From positions 1,054,001-1,118,000 of the forward strand of contig NZ_CP042429.1 of the NCBI RefSeq assembly GCF_007970465.1: a stretch of DNA of 64,000 nucleotides, read 5' to 3'. Below the pieces are notes generated by a model that saw only the letters and a list, made by a program, of their open reading frames with translations, searched no databases and was not told the DNA's origin. The position numbers were made by a program, and so were the translations under genes. This document shows, piece by piece, positions 1 through 12,187 of the stretch (position 1 is the first letter of the stretch; every line of letters begins with the position of its first letter). The DNA comes from Corynebacterium nuruki S6-4. GTDB taxonomy: Bacteria; Actinomycetota; Actinomycetes; Mycobacteriales; Mycobacteriaceae.

Positions 1-399
1 GTTGGCGCTCATGACGGCCTTCGGTGCGCCGGTGACCGTGTCATTGAGGACGAAGACGTGGATGGAGCGGGGCAGCCCGTCCTTCCTGTTCTCTGCGTTG
101 GAGCCGTACCATTTCACGCCGGTGTTGTTGAACCGGCCGCCGAGGTAGGCGGGCATGGCCATGAAGCGGCGGTCCGGGCCGTCGGCGGGCATGCCCTCGA
201 ACGCGGGCTTCTCCGGGAAGGAGATCATCGCGCCGTGGGAATTGTGGTTGAGGCCGGCCATCATGTAGTCGCCCTTGTTGAGCAGGATGAGGGTCTCCTC
301 CATGACGTCGACGCAGCGGGCGATGTCGGTGACACCGGCGGCGATCATGTCGGGTTCACTGAGGTAGCGGAAGGTGATGGCGGTGCCGTCGATGGCCAT
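1..399 (-). CDS. Ornithine cyclodeaminase/mu-crystallin family protein, tyramine oxidase subunit B-like (partial)
   Basis: The first 133 residues are visible; the gene runs off the left edge. It starts MAIDGTAITFRYLSEPDMI, followed by a segment with NSHGAMISFPEKP and GGRFNNTGVKWYGSN, which resembles the N-terminal part of the ornithine cyclodeaminase/mu-crystallin fold in proteins often named tyramine oxidase subunit B. Family members bind NAD(P) and reduce or deaminate imino/amino acids, but the true substrate of this subgroup is not clear. The Rossmann half lies outside the window. The start is supported by AAGGAG eight bases upstream of the ATG. It lies 100 bp downstream of the M20 amidohydrolase gene on the same strand, so the two are probably co-transcribed in an amine or ureido-compound degradation cluster. 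Confidence 0.75.
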   Translation of the reverse strand, partial: MAIDGTAITFRYLSEPDMIAAGVTDIARCVDVMEETLILLNKGDYMMAGLNHNSHGAMISFPEKPAFEGMPADGPDRRFMAMPAYLGGRFNNTGVKWYGSNAENRKDGLPRSIHVFVLNDTVTGAPKAVMSAN

Positions 400-499
400 G
401 TGCTGTGCTCCTTGGGGTTCCTTGCAGTGTCTGATGTTGAACACCAAGAAACTTACGGAGAGGCCTTTTCCGCCGGGTCACCCGACTGTTTCGCGCCGG

Positions 500-1819
500 T
501 TAATCATTCCTTCCGGTCACGGGCGGACCGTCCTGCGGGGCCGCGACCAGGACCGCCAACGACCGGACGAGCGCCCGCAGTCCGGCGAGGACATCGGCAT
601 CGGCGGCGTCCTCCAGCGGAGAGTGCGAGATCCCGTGCGGCGAGCGGACGAACAGCATCGAGGTGGGCAGTTCCGCCGCGAGAATCCCGGAATCGTGCCC
701 GGCCTGGGTCGGGATCTCCGGCAGCCGCTCCCCCGCCTCCGCCGCGAGTTTGCCGTGCAGGTCGCGCAGTCCCTCATCGAAGTCGACGACCGGGGCGCGG
801 GAGATCTCCCGCACCGTCACCTCCACGCCGTGGTCACCGGCCGCATCCCGAGCCGCCCGGCCGATCCGGTCGACGAGGTCGGCGAGGACGGCGTCGGTCG
901 CCGCCCGGGCGTCCAGCAGCGCCACGACCTTCGCGGGCACGACATTCGGCCCGCCCGGCTCGACATGGAACCGGCCGAACGTCGCCCGCGCATCCAGGTC
1001 CTGCGCCGCGCCGCGGGCCGCCAGCACCGTCGCGGCGAACGGCAGTGCCGCATCCCTGCGGTCGGCCAACCGCGCGGTACCGGCATGGTCGGCGAGGCCG
1101 GTGAAGGTGAACTCCCACCGACCGTGCGGCCAGATCGCCGTGGCCAGCCCGACCGGCGCCGCCAGCCCCACCAGCTGCTTCCCCTGCTCGATGTGGACCT
1201 CGACCTGCGCGCCGGTCTGCGCCAACGCCACCTCGTCGCGGCCGATGGCCTGCGGATCCGCCCCGGCCGCGGTCATCGCCGCGGCGAGGGTCACCCCGTC
1301 ACCGTCGGTGAGAGCGCGGGCGGTCTCCGGATCCAGCGCCCCGGACATCAGTTTCGAGCCGAGACAGGCGACGCCGAACCGCGTCCCCTCCTCGTCCATG
1401 TAGTCGACGACCGCCAACGGCCGGGCACGGACGAGATTCCCCCGTGCCTCGGCGGCGGCGAGGGCGTCCACCGCCAGGAAACCGAGCAGCACCCCCAGCG
1501 GTCCGTCCCACTTCCCGCCGTCGGCGACCGAGTCAAGGTGCGACCCGGTGGCGACCGCACCGTCGGCAGGTTCGCCCCACCAGGCGCGGATATTGCCGTT
1601 GGGGTCGGTGTGCACCGTCATTCCCCGGGACGCGGCCTGGTCGGTGAACCACCGGCGCAGCGCGGCGTCCTCGTCGGTCCAGGAATAGCGGCGGGTCCCT
1701 GTCGGGTGGACGCCGATCGCGCCGAGCTGGTCCCACATGGTGCGGAACGTGGCGAGCGCGGCCGCCTCGTCGACGGCGGCGGCGGTACTGACGCCTGAGC
1801 TGAGGTCGGGGGTTGTCAT
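500..1819 (-). CDS. Zn-dependent amidase/hydantoinase/carbamoylase (M20; allantoate amidohydrolase or N-carbamoyl amino acid hydrolase)
   Basis: A 439-residue binuclear-metal M20 hydrolase of the AllC/HyuC group, which cleaves ureido groups from allantoate, N-carbamoyl amino acids or beta-ureidopropionate. Visible motifs are GSHLDSVADGGKWDGPLG near residues 92-109 (metal-binding His and Asp), DEEGTRFG near 141 (metal-bridging and catalytic Glu), HIEQG near 210, and a C-terminal GHDSG before a metal-ligand HSPLE. Length is normal for the family. The start is the ATG preceded by AAGAGG. It is divergent from the FAD oxidoreductase gene and upstream of the cyclodeaminase-like gene. The motifs do not separate allantoate, beta-ureidopropionate and N-carbamoyl amino acid substrates; the amine/Puu-like neighbours argue against simple allantoin use. 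Confidence 0.85.
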   Translation of the reverse strand: MTTPDLSSGVSTAAAVDEAAALATFRTMWDQLGAIGVHPTGTRRYSWTDEDAALRRWFTDQAASRGMTVHTDPNGNIRAWWGEPADGAVATGSHLDSVADGGKWDGPLGVLLGFLAVDALAAAEARGNLVRARPLAVVDYMDEEGTRFGVACLGSKLMSGALDPETARALTDGDGVTLAAAMTAAGADPQAIGRDEVALAQTGAQVEVHIEQGKQLVGLAAPVGLATAIWPHGRWEFTFTGLADHAGTARLADRRDAALPFAATVLAARGAAQDLDARATFGRFHVEPGGPNVVPAKVVALLDARAATDAVLADLVDRIGRAARDAAGDHGVEVTVREISRAPVVDFDEGLRDLHGKLAAEAGERLPEIPTQAGHDSGILAAELPTSMLFVRSPHGISHSPLEDAADADVLAGLRALVRSLAVLVAAPQDGPPVTGRND

Positions 1820-1952
1820 GAGCCTCTTTCACGGTCTCGGTACCGGACTGCAATCTTCCGGTAACATGGTAAATGTTTCATCTCAGTTGTCAGAGATTCA
1901 CAACGGGAATCGCCACCATCCTAGCCGGACACCACAGACAGGACAACAGACC

Positions 1953-3164
1953 ATGAGCAGCAGTGACAACTACGACTGGGTCATCATCGGCGGTGGACTC
2001 GAGGGTCTCGCCATCGCCTGGGGACTGACCTCGCGCGGCGAGAAAAGCGTCCTCGTCCTCGAACGCGACCAACTGTGCGGCGGGATGACGGGGAAATCCT
2101 CCGGCGTCGTCCGGGCCCACTACGGCACCCCCTCGGTGGCGAAGATGGGCTGGAAGGGCACCCGGTTCTTCCACCGGGCCCCGGAGATCCTCGGCGACGA
2201 CTGCGGCTTCCGCAACTGCGGCTACATGGTGGCCGTCGGCGAGGAGAACGTCACCAACCTCGAAGCCACCATCGCCATGCAACAGGACCTCGGCGTCGAC
2301 GTCGACTACATCAGCGGCGACAAGGCCCGCGAACTGTGGCCCGGGCTCCGCGTCGACGACTTCGCGAAGATCGCCTACGAACCCCTCGCCGGCCGCGGGG
2401 ACGCCCCCATGCTCGGCATGGCCTTCTCCGTCGTCGCGCGGCAACAGGGCGCGAAGATCCGCACCGGCGCCGAGGTCACCGGCTTCACCCGGGACGGGAA
2501 CGGGACCGGCGACCAGGCAGCCGTCACCGGGGTCACCCTCGCCGACGGCAGCAGCATCGGCGCCGGCCACGTCATCCTCGCCACCGGCGCCTGGGCCGCA
2601 CAGCTCGGCGCCACCGTCGACCTCGACATTCCGGTCCGCGCCCAGCGCGCCCAGCTCATGCTCGTCAACCCCGGTGAACCGATGCCGCACGTCCCCGTGC
2701 TCTCCGACCTCGTCAGCCTGCAGTACCTGTGCGGCGAACCCAACGGCGACATCCTCTGCGGCAACTCCGACCATGCCGAACCCCACTGGGCCGACCCGGA
2801 CTCCTACCCCAACAAAGCCGACGACGACTTCATCGAATGGACCATCGGCAAGCTCATGCAGCGCCTGCCCGACATGCCGAACCCGGCACTGACCAGCACC
2901 TACGCGGGCTGCTACGACACGACGCCCGACTACAACCCGATCATGGGACCCTCCGGCATCGACGGTCTGTTCCTCGCCGTCGGATTCTCCGGACACGGGT
3001 TCAAGATCGCCCCGGCCGTCGCCGAGTTCGTCGCCGACCTGCTGCTCGACGGCGATTCCTCCGACCCCGACATCCCGGCCGCCGACTTCCGGTTCTCCCG
3101 GTTCGCCGACGGCGATCTCACCCGCAGCCTGCACCCGTACATCGGTGCCGGTGAGATGCGGTGA
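1953..3164 (+). CDS. FAD-dependent oxidoreductase, DAO family (PuuB/sarcosine oxidase beta-like)
   Basis: A 403-residue amine or amino-acid oxidase/dehydrogenase of the DAO superfamily. The N-terminus shows the FAD Rossmann motif IIGGGLEGLAIA and the conserved pattern CGGMTGKSSGVVRAHYG. The C-terminus has the FAD-contacting segment VGFSGHGFKIAPAVAEFV. The frame is open upstream to 1737, but the family-like N-terminus begins at ATG 1953, so that start is preferred. The gene precedes a PuuR-type XRE-cupin regulator and a PuuD-like hydrolase, matching the set of gamma-glutamylputrescine utilisation genes, where PuuB is a DAO-family oxidase. By context a gamma-glutamylated amine or another N-substituted amine is the likely substrate. 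GTTGT-N9-ACAAC at 1886-1904, in the intergenic region shared with the divergent amidase gene, is a possible operator. Confidence 0.85.
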   Translation: MSSSDNYDWVIIGGGLEGLAIAWGLTSRGEKSVLVLERDQLCGGMTGKSSGVVRAHYGTPSVAKMGWKGTRFFHRAPEILGDDCGFRNCGYMVAVGEENVTNLEATIAMQQDLGVDVDYISGDKARELWPGLRVDDFAKIAYEPLAGRGDAPMLGMAFSVVARQQGAKIRTGAEVTGFTRDGNGTGDQAAVTGVTLADGSSIGAGHVILATGAWAAQLGATVDLDIPVRAQRAQLMLVNPGEPMPHVPVLSDLVSLQYLCGEPNGDILCGNSDHAEPHWADPDSYPNKADDDFIEWTIGKLMQRLPDMPNPALTSTYAGCYDTTPDYNPIMGPSGIDGLFLAVGFSGHGFKIAPAVAEFVADLLLDGDSSDPDIPAADFRFSRFADGDLTRSLHPYIGAGEMR

Positions 3165-3177
3165 CCCGGTCGGCGGT

Positions 3178-3233
3178 CCGGCCGCTGTACCGGGTATGTC
3201 CCGGCCGCTGTACCGGCTCTGTTCCGGCCGCTG
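3178..3233. repeat. Three short direct repeats upstream of the XRE-cupin gene
   Basis: CCGGCCGCTGTACCGG occurs at 3178-3193 and 3201-3216, and a shortened CCGGCCGCTG at 3224-3233. The spacing is 23 bp each time, about two helical turns. They lie between the oxidoreductase stop and the -10 box of the regulator gene. This placement suits a cooperative binding site for an autoregulating XRE-cupin protein. Repeat and spacing are seen directly; operator function is inferred. Confidence 0.5.
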
Positions 3234-3259
3234 ATCCCACGCAGCAGACCCGCAGCGGC

Positions 3260-3265
3260 TACGAT
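3260..3265 (+). promoter_or_regulatory. -10 box TACGAT for a probably leaderless regulator transcript
   Basis: TACGAT fits the actinobacterial TANNNT -10 consensus and lies 8 bases before the ATG at 3274. Transcription would start at or next to the start codon, giving a leaderless mRNA. No Shine-Dalgarno sequence lies between them. The -35 hexamer is not obvious. Confidence 0.45.
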
Positions 3266-3273
3266 CATGGCCC

Positions 3274-3987
3274 ATGACAGACAGGCAGCCCACAGGAAAC
3301 GACGTCAACCCCGCTGACACAGTGCCGGACCACGAGATCCCCGACGGGACCCACGGCCACGACGACCGGTCCATCGAGGCCGGTCTCGGCGCCCGCGTCC
3401 GTGCGCTCCGCACCGGGCGCGGCATGTCCGTCGCCGCCCTCGCCGAACGGGCGGGGCTGTCCAAGGCCATGCTGTCGAAGATCGAGAACGCGCAGACCTC
3501 CTGTTCACTGACCTCTGTCGCCCGGCTCGCCGAAGCGCTCGACGTCGCCGTCCCCACCCTGTTCCAGGACGCCCAGACCTCCCGGCCGGTCGCCTACACC
3601 CCGGCCGGGAAGGGCGCACTGATCAACGGCCGCGGGACCCGCCACAACCACATCTACGAACTGCTCGGCTCCTTCCGCGGGCACGGCGCCACGACCGGTC
3701 CGCACCTCGAACCGGTCCTGGTCACCCTCAACGACCGCTCGGAGACCTACCCCCGGTTCCAGCACCCCGGTACCGAACTGCTCTACATGCTCGAAGGCGA
3801 CATGACCTACCGGTACCAGGACGAGGACTACCGGATGCGTCCCGGGGACGCACTGCTCCTCGACGGCGAGGGCGTCCACGGCCCGGTCGAGCTCGCCGAA
3901 CTGCCCATCCGTTTCCTCGCCGTCACCGCCTACCCCACCGAAACCATCCCCGATTCCCTGCACGACTCGCCACACGACCAGGAGTAA
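3274..3987 (+). CDS. XRE-family regulator with C-terminal cupin domain (PuuR-like)
   Basis: A 237-residue DNA-binding regulator. After a polar N-terminal extension of about 35 residues, an XRE helix-turn-helix spans roughly residues 38-92, with AALAERAGLSKAMLSKIE as the recognition region. A linker leads to a cupin effector domain near 150-225, with HPGTELLYMLEGDMTY and RPGDALLLDGEGVHGPVEL. PuuR-type proteins repress polyamine catabolic genes and respond to putrescine or derivatives; the neighbours here support the same role. It is followed after 4 bp by the PuuD-like gene, so they form an operon. Three direct repeats just upstream suggest autoregulation. Family assignment is firm; the ligand is inferred. 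Confidence 0.9.
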   Translation: MTDRQPTGNDVNPADTVPDHEIPDGTHGHDDRSIEAGLGARVRALRTGRGMSVAALAERAGLSKAMLSKIENAQTSCSLTSVARLAEALDVAVPTLFQDAQTSRPVAYTPAGKGALINGRGTRHNHIYELLGSFRGHGATTGPHLEPVLVTLNDRSETYPRFQHPGTELLYMLEGDMTYRYQDEDYRMRPGDALLLDGEGVHGPVELAELPIRFLAVTAYPTETIPDSLHDSPHDQE

Positions 3988-3991
3988 CCCC

Positions 3992-4840
3992 ATGGAGCGC
4001 ACCCCCGCCGGGCTCGCCGGCAGGACAGTCGTCGTCCTCGACCCGCTGAGCAGGCGCCCCGACCGCCCGGAATTCGACCGGCTGCTCACCGTCCTCACCG
4101 GGTCCGTGCGCAGAACCGTGAACGAACTCGGCGGCACCGCCGTCGTTCTGGCGGCGGACCGGGTGGACACCGACGAGGTCCGCGCCCGGTGCCGCGCCGC
4201 CGACCTCATCGTCATCGCCGGTGGGGAGGACGTCAGCCCCGGACTCTACGGCGGCACCACCGGCTACCCGGACGCCGGAGTGCACGCCCCCGCGTCCGAC
4301 ATCCAGCACATCCAGGTCATCCGGGACGCCGTCGCCGCGCGGACGCCGCTGCTGGGCATCTGCCGTGGCCTCCAGCTGATCAATGTCGCCTGCGGCGGAA
4401 CGCTCATCCAGCACCTCCCCGGCCACACCTGCGCCTCCGGTGACGACGCCCCGTTCACCCGCACGTGGCTGCGTCCCGTCCACGGTGCACCCCCACCACC
4501 CGGTGCCGACCTGCATGCCCCCGTGCGCTGCACCCACCACCAGGCCGTCGGTGAGCTGGGCAGCGGTCTCGAGGTCACCGTCCGCGCCCGCGACGGTGTG
4601 GTCGAGGCGGTCCGGCACACCTCGGCGCCGGTCATCGGGGTGCAGTGGCACCCCGAACACCCGGCGGTCGCCGCGGAGCAGCTCACCGCGCTCCTCCGCG
4701 GCACCGCAGGTCTCGCCGACGGCCGTGTGTGCGATCCGGCCGCCGGTCCGACGACGCGCCGTGCCACCGTCGGCGCCACCGTCTCTCTACCGGCCGCACC
4801 TCGCCCGTGCGCGGAGCCGTCCATGCCACCACTAGGATGA
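3992..4840 (+). CDS. puuD: Gamma-glutamyl-gamma-aminobutyrate hydrolase family protein (class I glutamine amidotransferase, C26)
   Basis: A 282-residue peptidase C26 enzyme that in the Puu pathway releases GABA from gamma-glutamyl-GABA. Visible features are VIAGGEDVSPGLYGG early on, the nucleophile elbow LLGICRGLQLINVACGGTL with the catalytic Cys near residue 124, and the His/Glu pair in GVQWHPEHP near 217. The C-terminus is about 35 residues longer than typical PuuD and is rich in Ala, Pro and Arg. AGGAG sits at the end of the preceding gene, 4 bp before the ATG, so translation is coupled to the regulator gene. The symbol is by family and context; other C26 enzymes act on folate poly-glutamate. 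Confidence 0.82.
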   Translation: MERTPAGLAGRTVVVLDPLSRRPDRPEFDRLLTVLTGSVRRTVNELGGTAVVLAADRVDTDEVRARCRAADLIVIAGGEDVSPGLYGGTTGYPDAGVHAPASDIQHIQVIRDAVAARTPLLGICRGLQLINVACGGTLIQHLPGHTCASGDDAPFTRTWLRPVHGAPPPPGADLHAPVRCTHHQAVGELGSGLEVTVRARDGVVEAVRHTSAPVIGVQWHPEHPAVAAEQLTALLRGTAGLADGRVCDPAAGPTTRRATVGATVSLPAAPRPCAEPSMPPLG

Positions 4841-4926
4841 ATGCCGTGATCACGGCCGACCCCACCGGTTCCGGCCGTCTGACGCGATGACCCGACCGGC
4901 CAGTTCCGCAGAAAGGCACTGAATCA

Positions 4927-5172
4927 ATGAGCATGACGCCCCGCACCTACACCGTCACCGTGACCAGGGCCGGCGACGACTGGCTCGCGGTCATCCCCGG
5001 ACTGCCCGGTTTCTCTGAGCTCGGCTCCACGTTCGAGGAACTCGAGGATGCCGTTCGCGCCGCGCTGGCGGCCGGACTGTCCCTCTCCGCCGACGAGCAG
5101 GCGGAGCTCGACCTGGTGTGGAGTGTCGACGGGGGCATCGACGGCGGTCAGACCCCGCTCAGCCAGTCCTGA
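4927..5172 (+). CDS. HicB-like antitoxin-family small protein (no HicA partner)
   Basis: An 81-residue protein with the HicB partial RNase-H-like fold: YTVTVTRAGDDWLAVIPGL, then GFSELGSTFEELEDAVRAAL, a characteristic strand-strand-helix pattern. HicB neutralises the HicA mRNA interferase, but no HicA double-stranded-RNA-binding toxin reading frame lies next to it, and the usual C-terminal DNA-binding domain is absent. Solitary HicB-fold proteins are common in actinobacteria and may not be antitoxins. The start is supported by AGAAAGG upstream. It follows the puuD-like gene by 86 bp in the same direction and is the last rightward gene before the convergent rRNA operon. Confidence 0.7.
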   Translation: MSMTPRTYTVTVTRAGDDWLAVIPGLPGFSELGSTFEELEDAVRAALAAGLSLSADEQAELDLVWSVDGGIDGGQTPLSQS

Positions 5173-5242
5173 CCGGTCCAGCCTTCCTGCAACCCCGTCC
5201 CGGAGGCGGTTGGCAGCAACACCCCCGCACAATGCAGTCGTC

Positions 5243-5305
5243 CGTGAAGTCGAGCACGGATCAGTGCGACGACACCCCCACCTAGGTTTCCTGCTCGACT
5301 TCACG
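5243..5305. repeat. Hairpin element copy 1 (arms 14 bp)
   Basis: CGTGAAGTCGAGCA at 5243-5256 is perfectly complementary to TGCTCGACTTCACG at 5292-5305, with a 35-nt loop. It lies between the HicB-like gene and the rRNA terminator, in a 459-bp stretch (5173-5631) with no convincing gene. The sequence after the left arm, CGGATCAG, is shared with copy 2. See the finding on covariation. Confidence 0.7.
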
Positions 5306-5475
5306 CACCACACCCACCGGCACCGACCCGCACTCAGTCCCCGGGTGTACGTCGGCAGGGTGGATTCTCCCCACCGGGCCACCCCGCCGACACACACCCG
5401 GCACCGCCGGCACCGCCGGCACCGCCGGGGTCGACGGTGATTTCAACGCCCTGCCCCGCCGCGGCGCCGCGGATC

Positions 5476-5544
5476 GTCCGTCAAGTCGAGCACGGATCAG
5501 CGCCAGGACACCCGCACCGGGGTGTCCTGCTCGACTTGACGGAC
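5476..5544. repeat. Hairpin element copy 2 (arms 17 bp, nested inner hairpin)
   Basis: GTCCGTCAAGTCGAGCA at 5476-5492 pairs perfectly with TGCTCGACTTGACGGAC at 5528-5544. Inside it, AGGACACCC (5505-5513) can pair with the run ending GGGTGTCCT (5520-5528), sharing one base with the outer stem. It sits just beyond the rRNA operon terminator. Compared with copy 1, the pair G5246-C5302 is replaced by C5482-G5538, which keeps the stem. Confidence 0.7.
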
Positions 5545-5553
5545 CACACACAC

Positions 5554-5620
5554 AAAAAAAGAGAGGCCCCGCCCCCACCCCGACCGACCAGAAGTCGACC
5601 AGAGCAGGGGGCAGGACCTC
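5554..5620 (-). terminator. Intrinsic terminator of the rRNA operon
   Basis: Read on the minus strand, a 14-bp GC-rich stem forms between 5607-5620 and 5563-5576 (two G-U wobbles) around a 30-nt loop. It is followed by TCTTTTTTTG at about 5562-5553. It begins about 12 nt after the 3' end of 5S rRNA, as expected for an rrn terminator. Confidence 0.85.
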
Positions 5621-5631
5621 CCACACATGTT

Positions 5632-5748
5632 TAATGCCGGCGGCGACCTACTCTCCCACACCCTCCCAGGTGCAGTACCATCGGCGCAGGTGGGCTTAGC
5701 TACCGGGTTCGGAAAGGGACCGGGCGTGACCCCACCGCCAAAACCACC
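5632..5748 (-). rRNA. rrf: 5S ribosomal RNA
   Basis: The minus strand reads GGCGGTGGGGTCACGCCCGG, then the conserved loop CCGAACCCGGTAGCTAAG, then GCGCCGATGGTACTGC and GGGTGTGGGAGAGTAGGTCG, all typical of actinobacterial 5S rRNA. It is separated from 23S by about 157 bp in which no tRNA is visible. Both ends are estimates to within a few bases. Confidence 0.92.
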
Positions 5749-5905
5749 GACAAATCTATCAAAGAAACAACCACACACACCAGACAACCACCCCGAACCA
5801 ACAGGGGGCCACGGTGTGCTGTGCCGTTCCAGACACTGCACAATGGACGCGAAACTCTTCAACCCTGCAAAACATGCCGCACACCAACAACCACCAATAT
5901 GACTG

Positions 5906-10818
<4,913 letters not shown>

Positions 10819-11160
10819 GCAAAAACCCTACAAAGAGCCCTCACTGGCAAAAAATAAAACAAAATACTGAACTGCTGACAATCAAAAGATCATCACAATC
10901 CGACCCGGTCGGGGGACCAGGGTCGGACCAATCACCACAGTGACACAGCAACAGCAACAATCAGATATCAATGATTTAACGAACCCCCGACTATTCAGGG
11001 CTCGCCGGCACCACCGACACAGACCAACCTGTTGTCATGCGCACACTGTCGTGCAACAAAAAACTTGGTTCATCACGCTATTGAGTTCTCAAACAACCTA
11101 CGCACACCGACAACCACTGACCAGGATTTGATCCCCCGGCCGGTCTCGGCGACCTGCACT
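10819..11160 (-). other. rRNA operon leader (untranslated)
   Basis: About 340 bp between the candidate promoter and 16S, AT-rich near 16S and without a convincing gene. It contains a hairpin TCCGACCC/GGGTCGGA at 10899-10927 and, on the minus strand, GTTGTTTGAGAACTCAATAG at about 11095-11076, matching the motif in the 16S-23S spacer. These are the expected boxA-like antitermination and processing elements. Confidence 0.65.
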
Positions 11161-11189
11161 AATGTACACACCACGATCCGATGTCACAA
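11161..11189 (-). promoter_or_regulatory. Candidate rRNA operon promoter
   Basis: On the minus strand TTGTGA (11189-11184) is followed after exactly 17 bp by TACATT (11166-11161), resembling -35 and -10 boxes. The spacing and the position about 340 bp before 16S fit a corynebacterial rrn promoter. Sequence agreement with TTGACA/TATAAT is only partial, and further promoters may exist upstream, inside the divergent nitroreductase 5' region. Confidence 0.45.
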
Positions 11190-11272
11190 ACATCCTGGTC
11201 ACGATGGTTTATGCCCGCCAGACCGCGGTTTCGCCCGCGGCGTCCGGCCCGCAACGTGGCACCATTGACACC

Positions 11273-12187
11273 ATGGATCTCCCGCTCTGCCCCGGCGACC
11301 GCCTCACCGCCCGCTACGGTCGGCACCTGCCCCGGGTCCCGCAGCCGGACAGCACCGCATGGAACGCTACCGTGGACGCACTCCTGGCACACCGGTCCGT
11401 GCGGAAATGGCTCGACCGCCCCGTGGACGAGGACCAGCTGCTGACCGTCACCGCCGCCGCACAGTCCGCCCCCACCTCCTCCAACAAGCAGGTCGTGTCC
11501 GTCATCGCCGTCGAGGACGCGGATCTGCGCCGCCAGCTCGCACGGGTCGGTGGACGGATGTCCTCACACGTCGAGAACGCACCGGTTGTCCTGGTGTGGC
11601 TCATCGACTTCAGCCACGGGCGCTTCCTGGCGCAACGGGAGCAGGCCCACCCCTCCGACGTCGCCGGCGGACACGGCACCGCCGGGCGCGTCCCGACCGA
11701 CCTCGGTGCGCTGGACTACATCGACGAACCGATGATGGCCGTCCTCGACATCGGCATTGCCGCACAGAACGCCGCTGTGGCCGCCGAGTCACTCGGGCTC
11801 GGGACCGTGTTCCTCGGCTCCCTGCGCAATGACATCGACGAGGTCCGTCGCATACTCGACATTCCGGAGCATGTTGTCCCCTTCGTCGGCCTCGAGCTCG
11901 GGCACCCGGACCCCACAGAGAACGCCGGCGTGAAACCGCGGCTTCCCATGGAGCTGTTCCTCCACCGCAACCGGTACAACCGCCGGGAGGACGCCGCCGG
12001 CGCCGCCGAGCGCTCCAGGCTGCTCGGAAGTTACGACGATGTGCTCGGTACCTATTACTCCCGCTACGGCTCCCATCCCCGGTGGTCGCACCAGCTGCTC
12101 AACCGGTTGACCTCCACGGCGACGGAGAAGTCCAAGCGTCGACTGCTGCGCGACGTGCTGCGCAGGGCAGGGTTCGGTCTGCGGTGA
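11273..12187 (+). CDS. Nitroreductase family protein (NfsA/FRP-like flavoprotein)
   Basis: A 304-residue FMN-dependent oxidoreductase. HRSVRKWLDRPVDEDQLL and the FMN-binding SAPTSSNKQVVSVIAV are diagnostic of the NfsA/flavin reductase P group, as is the central segment MAVLDIGIAAQNAAVAAESLGLGTVFLGSLRN. The C-terminus has the NfsA-type NRYNR and YYSRYGSHPRWSHQL stretches. The frame is open from 11162, but that longer start would overlap the rRNA promoter region and gives no family-like residues, so ATG 11273 is chosen; no Shine-Dalgarno is obvious. It overlaps the following nucleoside hydrolase gene by GTGA, indicating coupled translation. Substrates could be quinones, nitroaromatics or free flavin. 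Confidence 0.85.
   Translation: MDLPLCPGDRLTARYGRHLPRVPQPDSTAWNATVDALLAHRSVRKWLDRPVDEDQLLTVTAAAQSAPTSSNKQVVSVIAVEDADLRRQLARVGGRMSSHVENAPVVLVWLIDFSHGRFLAQREQAHPSDVAGGHGTAGRVPTDLGALDYIDEPMMAVLDIGIAAQNAAVAAESLGLGTVFLGSLRNDIDEVRRILDIPEHVVPFVGLELGHPDPTENAGVKPRLPMELFLHRNRYNRREDAAGAAERSRLLGSYDDVLGTYYSRYGSHPRWSHQLLNRLTSTATEKSKRRLLRDVLRRAGFGLR

Noticed and set aside
1890..3557. 555-codon open frame on the minus strand opposite the FAD oxidoreductase and XRE genes
   Set aside because: It lies antisense to two clear genes, has a repetitive Gly/Val/Asp/Arg composition typical of GC-rich shadow frames, and matches no family. Many other long antisense frames (for example 13060-14211 minus, 17795-19438 minus, 25581-27401 minus, 50173-51816 minus) were dropped for the same reason.
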